DNA from: Deltaproteobacteria bacterium | Lineage (GTDB): Bacteria > Desulfobacterota > GWC2-55-46 > DRQE01 | DNA: 11,178 bases | NCBI GenBank assembly: GCA_030631875.1 | Contig: DAOVKH010000036.1 | Location: forward strand, 1-11,178 | Direction: 5' to 3' | Part shown: piece by piece, positions 6,377-11,178 of the stretch | Position numbering within the stretch: the stretch's first letter is position 1 | How the letters are laid out: each line of letters starts with the position of its first letter | Notes under the pieces: generated by a model | The model's database searches: none | What the model saw: only the letters and a program-made list of their open reading frames with translations | Told to the model about the DNA's origin: nothing | Position numbers and translations under genes: made by a program

Positions 6377-7371
6377 TACTTTAACCTCTTCTGCACGGCG
6401 GCCTTAAGCTCCGAAATATCTACGGTAGCCGTGCCGAGTTTTTCTACCACTATGCCCGCGGCCAGGTTGCTCATAACGGCCGCTTCTTTATAGTCCGCGC
6501 CCGCGGCAAGCGCGAGTGCGAAGACGCCGACGACCGTGTCTCCGGCCCCGCTTACGTCGAATATCTCTCGTGCTATGGTCGGGATACTATGAGGCTTCTT
6601 AGTGCCACCGGTAAAGATACTCATGCCGTGCTCGCCTCTGGTTATCAAGAGAGCCTCACAGCCGAGCTTGTCTTTTATAACAGCCGCCGCTCTATTTAGC
6701 GATTTATCATCCACAATATCTATGCCCGCGGCCAAGGACGCCTCGCTGTTATTCGGAGTTACGAGCGATACGCCTGCGTACATATCAAAGTTCTCAACCT
6801 TGGGGTCTACTATAACGGGCTTGCCCTTGGCAAGCCTTAAGACCTCTTCGACGAGTTCGCGCGTAACCATGCCCTTTGCGTAATCCGATATAATGATAAC
6901 ATCGGCGCGCGCCACGGCACTCTTCAGGTACTTAAATACCTTCTTCCTGACAGGCTCTGATATCTCTTCTTTAGTCTCGCGATCGAACCTTACGACCTGC
7001 TGTTGGTGTGCTATTATACGGGTCTTTATCGTTGTCTGGCGAGAGCGTGTCGTTATGATTCCCGAGTAAGGAATTTTTCGTTCTTTAAATATTGATTCAA
7101 GTCTTTTACCATCGTCATCTATGCCGGTAACGCCCGAGACGGCGCATCTGCCGCCAAGCTCGCTTATATTAGCGGCGACATTTGCGGCCGCGCCAAGGAC
7201 TATCGTCTCATCGGTCACGTCTACGACAGGCACGGGAGCCTCCGGGGATATGCGGTTAACATTACCCCATATGAAGTGATCCATCACCATATCGCCGACG
7301 ACCAAGATGCGCGCGTCGGTAAAGCCGCGCATTATGGCTCGCGCCCTGCTTGCAGATAAGAGCTTCTTCAA
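6376..7371 (-). CDS. hldA: D-glycero-beta-D-manno-heptose-7-phosphate kinase (HldA/RfaE domain I)
   Basis: PfkB/ribokinase-family enzyme of 331 aa. It phosphorylates heptose 7-phosphate at C1 on the way to ADP-heptose, the donor for the LPS inner core. Visible features are VLVVGD-like ILVVGDMVMDHFIWG (22-36), RISPEAPVPVV (40-50), the AAANVAANISELGG block (61-74), VTPNNSE (204-210) and the PfkB catalytic signature DVSGAGDT (272-279) with D278 as predicted base. The adenylyltransferase domain of bifunctional HldE is absent, so a separate hldC (rfaE2) is expected elsewhere. The start is TTG at 7371, supported by AAAGGA 8 bases before it; the first internal ATG (residue 14) has a weaker site and is too close to the first strand. 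It follows the epimerase by 42 bases and overlaps yicC by one base. Confidence 0.94.
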   Translation of the reverse strand: MKKLLSASRARAIMRGFTDARILVVGDMVMDHFIWGNVNRISPEAPVPVVDVTDETIVLGAAANVAANISELGGRCAVSGVTGIDDDGKRLESIFKERKIPYSGIITTRSRQTTIKTRIIAHQQQVVRFDRETKEEISEPVRKKVFKYLKSAVARADVIIISDYAKGMVTRELVEEVLRLAKGKPVIVDPKVENFDMYAGVSLVTPNNSEASLAAGIDIVDDKSLNRAAAVIKDKLGCEALLITRGEHGMSIFTGGTKKPHSIPTIAREIFDVSGAGDTVVGVFALALAAGADYKEAAVMSNLAAGIVVEKLGTATVDISELKAAVQKRLK

Positions 7372-7379
7372 TATAAGAT

Positions 7380-7385
7380 TCCTTT
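7380..7385 (-). promoter_or_regulatory. hldA: Ribosome binding site deciding the TTG start of hldA
   Basis: AAAGGA on the minus strand, 8 bases before TTG at 7371. The same bases are part of a six-codon mini-ORF (ATG at 7388, stop TGA at 7370-7368) whose stop overlaps the TTG, so ribosomes ending there could restart on hldA. Confidence 0.55.
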
Positions 7386-7413
7386 CATCTGAATCACCCA
7401 GAGCCTTGGCGGC

Positions 7414-8412
7414 TTAGGCGAGGTGTTCTTTATACCAATCTATACAAAGATCAAGGCCTTCCTTAAAATCAACCTTCGGCGTATAGCCAAGGAACTTCTC
7501 GGCGCAAGAGATATCGGCAAAGCTGTGACGCACGTCCCCGACACGCTCAGGGCCGTAGGTAGCCTTTAAATCTTCTTTACCGAGTAGCGTGGCTATCTTT
7601 CCATATAGTTCATTTAATGTAACACGTCCGGCGCAGGCAATATTATATGCCCTGCCCGTAGCCTCCGGGGCGCAGAAGGCGGAACGTATGTTCGCATCGA
7701 CGACGTTGTCTATGTATGTAAAGTCCCTTGAGGTCTCGCCGTCACCGTGTATCTTAGGGGCTTTGCCCTTCAAGAGCGAGCTTACGAATATCGGAATAAC
7801 GGCGGCGTAGGCCGACTCTGTGTCCTGCCTCGGACCAAAGACGTTAAAGTACCGAAGCCCAATGACTTGAAGGCCGTATGTGCGCTCGAAGACCTCGGCG
7901 TACAACTCGCAGACGACCTTTGTTACGGCATAAGGCGAGAGGGGATTACCCTCGGAACCCTCTACCTTTGGAAGCTCCACGGAATCGCCGTATACCGCAG
8001 ACGACGACGCGTATATAAAACGCTTGACCGCGGCGTCCTTGGCAGAGGTTAAAAGATTTACCATGCCCGCAACATTAACGTCATTTGAAGTCACAGGGTC
8101 TTCAACAGAGCGTGGTACACTGCCGAGTGCCGCGTTATGGAATATATAATCAACGCCTTCGACGGCCTCCCTGCAGACCGCTAAATCACGCATATCGCCC
8201 TCAATGAAACGAAGTGTGCCTTCCGTACCGTCTTTCCCTGCAAAGGCCTTAAGCTCTTCGATGTTTTCTATTCTGCCTGTAGCCATATTATCAAGTATGA
8301 CGACATCCTGACCGGAAGCTAATAACTCCAGTGCAAGATTTGAACCTATAAAGCCGGCACCACCTGTTACGAGAAACCTACAACGTCTATTATTTAATTC
8401 CGGATGAACCAT
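7414..8412 (-). CDS. NAD-dependent nucleotide-sugar 4-epimerase, WbpP-like
   Basis: Extended short-chain dehydrogenase/reductase, 332 aa, predicted to interconvert the C4 epimers of a UDP-sugar, most likely UDP-GlcNAc and UDP-GalNAc, for surface polysaccharide or LPS core. Features: NAD-binding GGAGFIG (17-23), HNAALGSVPRSVEDP (92-106), catalytic Ser in ASSSAVYGD (135-143), Y161 and K165 in SPYAVTK, GLRYFNVFGPRQD (185-197), and GDGETSRDFTYIDNV (223-237). The wording of these motifs resembles WbpP/TviC-type UDP-GlcNAc epimerases. S297, in GDVRHSFADIS, aligns by motif with the position that is bulky Tyr299 in E. coli GalE and small in WbpP, favouring N-acetylated substrates. GAGAGGA (8421-8427) precedes the ATG by 8 bases. 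Decarboxylase or dehydratase relatives are less likely but not excluded. Confidence 0.88.
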   Translation of the reverse strand: MVHPELNNRRCRFLVTGGAGFIGSNLALELLASGQDVVILDNMATGRIENIEELKAFAGKDGTEGTLRFIEGDMRDLAVCREAVEGVDYIFHNAALGSVPRSVEDPVTSNDVNVAGMVNLLTSAKDAAVKRFIYASSSAVYGDSVELPKVEGSEGNPLSPYAVTKVVCELYAEVFERTYGLQVIGLRYFNVFGPRQDTESAYAAVIPIFVSSLLKGKAPKIHGDGETSRDFTYIDNVVDANIRSAFCAPEATGRAYNIACAGRVTLNELYGKIATLLGKEDLKATYGPERVGDVRHSFADISCAEKFLGYTPKVDFKEGLDLCIDWYKEHLA

Positions 8413-8417
8413 AGATA

Positions 8418-9239
8418 TTATCCTCTCTTTGCCCTCTCTCTGAGGTTAGCATCGTGGCGCTCGATCCTTGCCGCCTTTGCCAAGACCTTTGCTATTAACT
8501 TCTTGTCTTCAGATTCGAATTTGTCTTTGCCCAAGTATATATGACCGAACCTGACAAGGTCGGTACTCGAAAGCCCGCCCGCACCCCTGCCTGAAAATAC
8601 GAATTGTGCCAGATCCTTAACGCGCCACCTAACGGGCAACTCCACCCTCTTGTGAACACGCTGAAGATCCATCAGAAACATCTTACCATCTGAGGACCTA
8701 AAAAAGAAGTGCACAAGGTACATGTCCTGATGATTATACCCACTGTCGTGAAATCTCTTTACGAGCCTCGCCATCTCTCCTACGATACGAAGACGCTCCC
8801 TTGCGCCTGCCGTACCCTTGAGTGCGGGAATATAATCCGAGAGCCTGACGGTATCTGAGACCTCTTTCGTAAGGGTTAAGGTCTCGCTCATACGCCCCTT
8901 CAAGTGCCTCTCGCCAAATGCCACGGGAACCATTACGTCAAAACCATCGGCGGCGAGGCTTATCGTCATATCCCACTCATTCCTTGCGCCTTCGGGTAGC
9001 TTAAATAGAGAGGAGACTTTGCACGGCTTCTTCTCCCTATGGCGCTTGAGGTAAAAGACCTCTGCCGTACCGTCCAAGGCCTTAACCTCTAAACGCATGA
9101 CCGAACGGGTCGCCTTCTTCTTTACGACCTCGCCATCGGCATACTCTATAAGAGCCTCAAAGGAATCAAGCCCTGAATCTTTTAAAAGATCAAGGTACTC
9201 TTCGTCTATGATAAGATTATTTAGTTCTATGAAGGCCAT
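8418..9239 (-). CDS. waaP: WaaP/RfaP-like LPS core heptose kinase
   Basis: Cytoplasmic kinase-fold protein, 273 aa from ATG at 9239, matching the usual WaaP length. WaaP phosphorylates heptose I of the LPS inner core with ATP. Visible features: Lys65 in FYLKRH (ATP lysine), E88 in ARNEWD (likely helix-C Glu), the catalytic loop FHDSGYNHQDMYLVHFFF at 163-180 with D172, metal-binding D191 in LMDLQR, then RWRVKDLAQFVFSGR (204-218), which is highly characteristic of the family, and the RERAKRG end. E. coli has HRD where this has HQD. The upstream gene stops at TGA, giving a TGATG overlap; AAGGA is 7 bases before the ATG. A GTG three bases earlier (9242) is the alternative start but is too close to the SD. 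It is the third of three consecutive kinase-like genes, and 5 bases precede the epimerase. Confidence 0.86.
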   Translation of the reverse strand: MAFIELNNLIIDEEYLDLLKDSGLDSFEALIEYADGEVVKKKATRSVMRLEVKALDGTAEVFYLKRHREKKPCKVSSLFKLPEGARNEWDMTISLAADGFDVMVPVAFGERHLKGRMSETLTLTKEVSDTVRLSDYIPALKGTAGARERLRIVGEMARLVKRFHDSGYNHQDMYLVHFFFRSSDGKMFLMDLQRVHKRVELPVRWRVKDLAQFVFSGRGAGGLSSTDLVRFGHIYLGKDKFESEDKKLIAKVLAKAARIERHDANLRERAKRG

Positions 9240-10039
9240 CACTTCTTCCTTGAAAATTCATCTACGGCTCTACTGATAACGCCGCCTTGAAGCCCTTTCG
9301 TATTTAGCTTATCTGAGATAAGTGGCAGATAGACCTTAAAGAACTCGTCTACTACAAGTGACTCTCTCTTAAGTTCAAGCCCGTACCTGTAAAATCTTAC
9401 AATATCTTCGGTAATATCACTACCTGAGATATTCTTTTTTATGCAAGCCTGATCGTTATCGACGAATATTACCTTTAAGACCTCTTCACGTCTATCTACC
9501 AGAATATTAGACCACTTCATGTCGCCGTGAAACACATCTGCCAGATGCAACTTGGCTATGACCTTGGCAACCGAGCGCATAATGAGTTCGCTATCCTCTT
9601 TTGCGAGAGCAGGGTCTTTAAATAGTATCGCCATATTATCGTAACCCTCCATGTGGCGCGATATAAAAAGAGAACTCTTACCGTCGCGGCCTTCGATAAA
9701 CGCCAAGGGCTCCGGGACAGATACACCACGCTTAGAGAGTTCTATTGTCTTGAGGTATAGCCTCCGTGCCCTACTACCGAAGATTTTTTTAATGAACGCA
9801 TCAATACAACCCCTGTAATTAAAACGCTTCAAGACGACATTAAAGTCCATGCCGAAGCGTTTACAGTCAAGCACACCGACCATCGTCGTGGTGCCGTCCT
9901 TTATCATGGTAAAATCCTCGCCCGCGCATAGATTATCAATATCAGCACTACTTAAAGACTCAATAAAGGCGTCACTAAGCGTCTCGGATATAACCGTTCC
10001 TCTCAGACGCAAACCCTCTATCGCCAAGCCATTAAACAT
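9239..10039 (-). CDS. Kinase-fold protein of the LPS kinase superfamily, second in the triplet
   Basis: 266 aa, soluble. A eukaryotic-like kinase core is recognisable: K71 in VVLKRF as possible ATP lysine, VPEPLAFIEG (108-117) typical of sugar/Kdo kinase N-lobes, the hinge region ISRHMEGYDN (126-135), the catalytic loop HGDMKWSNILV at 171-181 with D173 and N178, and VDND at 193-196 in the place of the metal-binding DFG. It resembles Kdo/WaaP-type LPS kinases and may phosphorylate a core sugar, but I cannot name the position. It differs from the WaaP-like neighbour in having HGD rather than HQD and no KDL motif. AGGTG lies 5 bases before the ATG, within the end of the upstream gene, which it overlaps by 8 bases; it overlaps waaP by TGATG. 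Confidence 0.75.
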   Translation of the reverse strand: MFNGLAIEGLRLRGTVISETLSDAFIESLSSADIDNLCAGEDFTMIKDGTTTMVGVLDCKRFGMDFNVVLKRFNYRGCIDAFIKKIFGSRARRLYLKTIELSKRGVSVPEPLAFIEGRDGKSSLFISRHMEGYDNMAILFKDPALAKEDSELIMRSVAKVIAKLHLADVFHGDMKWSNILVDRREEVLKVIFVDNDQACIKKNISGSDITEDIVRFYRYGLELKRESLVVDEFFKVYLPLISDKLNTKGLQGGVISRAVDEFSRKK

Positions 10040-10895
10040 TGCCGCACCTGAGTCTTATCTTCTTAAGCCTCTCTACCGTCTTCGTCCATACCGTCTTTGC
10101 CAGAAGCCTCTCTGTTGCCTTCTCCATTGGGAAGGCCTCTAAGTATGCCTTAAAGAAACGCATCCTGTCGGTTCTACCGACCAGAGATGGAAAAAGCATG
10201 CCTATCTGAACAAGGTTCTTTACCAAGAGGGCGAAAGGTATCTCTCTAAATAATTTATTACGCTCATTGTCTATCAGATAGAACTTAAATCCGCTCTGGC
10301 CTGCCATCTGAATAAGTATATTATTGGGTCGGAGGTCTCCGTGTACGATACCCTTGGCGTGAAGTCTGCCTACCAACGCTCCAAGCTCGCGCGCAAGGTT
10401 TTGCCTAAGAACTATCGCCTCCTTAGGTTGAGCCTTAGCCATCTCGGTTAAAGGCCCTTTCATGAATATCGCAAGTCCCATTGAACCCTCAATAAAACGA
10501 GTGACCATGAAGTTTCCGCCATTGCCACCGGCACAAAGTATGCCACGCCTCTCTCCCAAGACAACTGACTGAGGTGTTAAGAAACCCGCCTCTTCAAGTA
10601 TTAGAGCCGCACGCCAGGCTCTTCTGCCCCTTGTGCCCCTAAAGACCGCCCCAACAGACTCGAATAGGCCTCGTGAGAGGAACTCCTTAAAGACGTAAGT
10701 GCATCCGCCGGAGCTAAAGAGCCAGAGACTACTACCGGCTGAACTTTGAAGCCTCTCCCAACTCTGCACCTTCCCTTCGAGCGAGAGCTTCTTATTCAGC
10801 TCTTCGATAAGTCCGGCTGAAGGCTCGCTCTCAAAGAAAGAGAGTCTCCATCCTTCATCCGTGAGCACCTCTTTTAAGTCAGTCCCCTTCATCAT
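10032..10895 (-). CDS. Kinase-fold protein of the LPS kinase superfamily, first in the triplet
   Basis: 287 aa, soluble. Kinase landmarks are K70 in YVFKEF (possible ATP lysine), the LTPQSVVLGERRG stretch (106-118), FMVTRFIEG (129-137), the catalytic loop GIVHGDLRPNNILI at 182-195 with D187 and N192, and LIDNERNKL (207-215) with D209 as the metal-binding Asp. The lobe after this is rich in basic residues. Function is inferred: phosphorylation of an LPS core sugar or a similar small molecule. A distant relation to aminoglycoside-type or Rio-like kinases cannot be excluded from sequence alone. The first of two adjacent ATGs (10895) overlaps the stop of the glycosyltransferase as TAATG, with AGGA 7 bases before it. 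It overlaps the next kinase gene by 8 bases. Confidence 0.72.
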   Translation of the reverse strand: MMKGTDLKEVLTDEGWRLSFFESEPSAGLIEELNKKLSLEGKVQSWERLQSSAGSSLWLFSSGGCTYVFKEFLSRGLFESVGAVFRGTRGRRAWRAALILEEAGFLTPQSVVLGERRGILCAGGNGGNFMVTRFIEGSMGLAIFMKGPLTEMAKAQPKEAIVLRQNLARELGALVGRLHAKGIVHGDLRPNNILIQMAGQSGFKFYLIDNERNKLFREIPFALLVKNLVQIGMLFPSLVGRTDRMRFFKAYLEAFPMEKATERLLAKTVWTKTVERLKKIRLRCGNV

Positions 10896-11178
10896 TATAC
10901 TTTCCTGCCTATATTCGCCTTAAGCACATTAAGGAGTTTGGGCGCGTTCACACTCAAGGAGTAACGCTCTTCAATGGTTCTGCGTGCCTCCTTACCGAGG
11001 CTCTTTCGGAGCTCAGCGTCTTCTATCAGCTTAGATATCGCCTCTACCCACTCACTCTCGCTCATTGCCAACAACCCGTTCACGCCCTCGTCTATAACCT
11101 CTGTATTCACGCCTACCGGTGAGGCAACGGCCGATATACCCGAAGACATATACTGGAGCAACTTAAAGGCGCACTTAC
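10895..11178 (-). CDS. GT4-type glycosyltransferase, C-terminal part only
   Basis: The last 93 residues of a glycosyltransferase; the gene continues beyond the right edge of the window, and the TTG at 11161 is an internal codon, not a start. The visible part begins KCAFKLLQYMSSG, then ASPVGVN and TEVIDEGVNGLLA, the donor-nucleotide binding region of GT4 (GT-B fold) enzymes; a conserved Glu (the second of the EX7E type pair) is in TEVI. The end (RRTIEERYSLSVNAPKLLNVL) is typical of the family's C-terminal helix. In context it probably adds a sugar to the LPS core, but the donor and acceptor cannot be told. Its stop overlaps the next gene (TAATG), placing it in the same operon. Confidence 0.88.
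   Translation of the reverse strand, partial: KCAFKLLQYMSSGISAVASPVGVNTEVIDEGVNGLLAMSESEWVEAISKLIEDAELRKSLGKEARRTIEERYSLSVNAPKLLNVLKANIGRKV

Noticed and set aside
7389..7413. Weak GCCT/AGGC hairpin after the epimerase stop
   Set aside because: Only four to five pairs and no T-run; not a convincing terminator, and the operon appears to continue.
7747..8052. 101-aa plus-strand open frame within the epimerase gene
   Set aside because: It is antisense to a clearly conserved epimerase and has no recognisable domain or ribosome binding site.
9240..9242. GTG start for the WaaP-like protein
   Set aside because: The next codon is ATG with better spacing to AAGGA and a TGATG overlap with the preceding gene, so the ATG at 9239 is preferred.
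1..11178. CRISPR array, tRNA, rRNA, insertion sequence or prophage elements
   Set aside because: No regularly spaced repeats, no tRNA-like cloverleaf and no transposase or integrase-like frame was seen.

Overview
The window suggests a mid-GC Gram-negative bacterium. It carries lipopolysaccharide (LPS) inner-core genes (heptose kinase HldA, a WaaP-type core kinase and a glycosyltransferase) beside the housekeeping set yicC-gmk-rpoZ. A heptose kinase without a fused adenylyltransferase domain, next to yicC-gmk-rpoZ, would fit a deltaproteobacterial (Desulfobacterota-like) or neighbouring lineage. The sequence alone does not fix the taxon. ATA is a common Ile codon.

Left part (1-3987, plus strand): the distal end of a peptide/nickel/Opp-Dpp-Yej type ABC importer operon. 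It holds an OppB/YejB-like permease cut by the window edge, an OppC/YejE-like permease with an extra N-terminal membrane segment and a long loop, and one ATPase protein with both nucleotide-binding domains fused. No solute-binding protein is in the window; it is probably upstream.

Middle (3988-4608): a perfect 10-bp inverted repeat separates the importer operon from a convergent single gene for a DUF302 protein. That gene has an almost perfect Shine-Dalgarno sequence. A strong intrinsic terminator lies just upstream of it and closes the long minus-strand operon.

Right part (4609-11178, minus strand, read right to left): 3' end of a GT4-type glycosyltransferase, two divergent kinase-fold proteins, a WaaP-like heptose kinase, a nucleotide-sugar 4-epimerase of the WbpP type, hldA, yicC, gmk and rpoZ. 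Most junctions overlap (TAATG, TGATG or 8-bp overlaps), so this looks like one translationally coupled unit. The first six genes would build and phosphorylate the LPS core. The last three serve RNA turnover, guanine nucleotide supply and RNA polymerase. A sigma70-like promoter at the 3' end of gmk could give rpoZ its own transcription.

The most notable points are three consecutive kinase-fold genes in one LPS cluster, TTG starts on hldA and gmk, a six-codon mini-ORF whose stop overlaps the hldA start, and the unusual architecture of the importer. I saw no clear evidence of a wholly new system, CRISPR array, mobile element or RNA gene.
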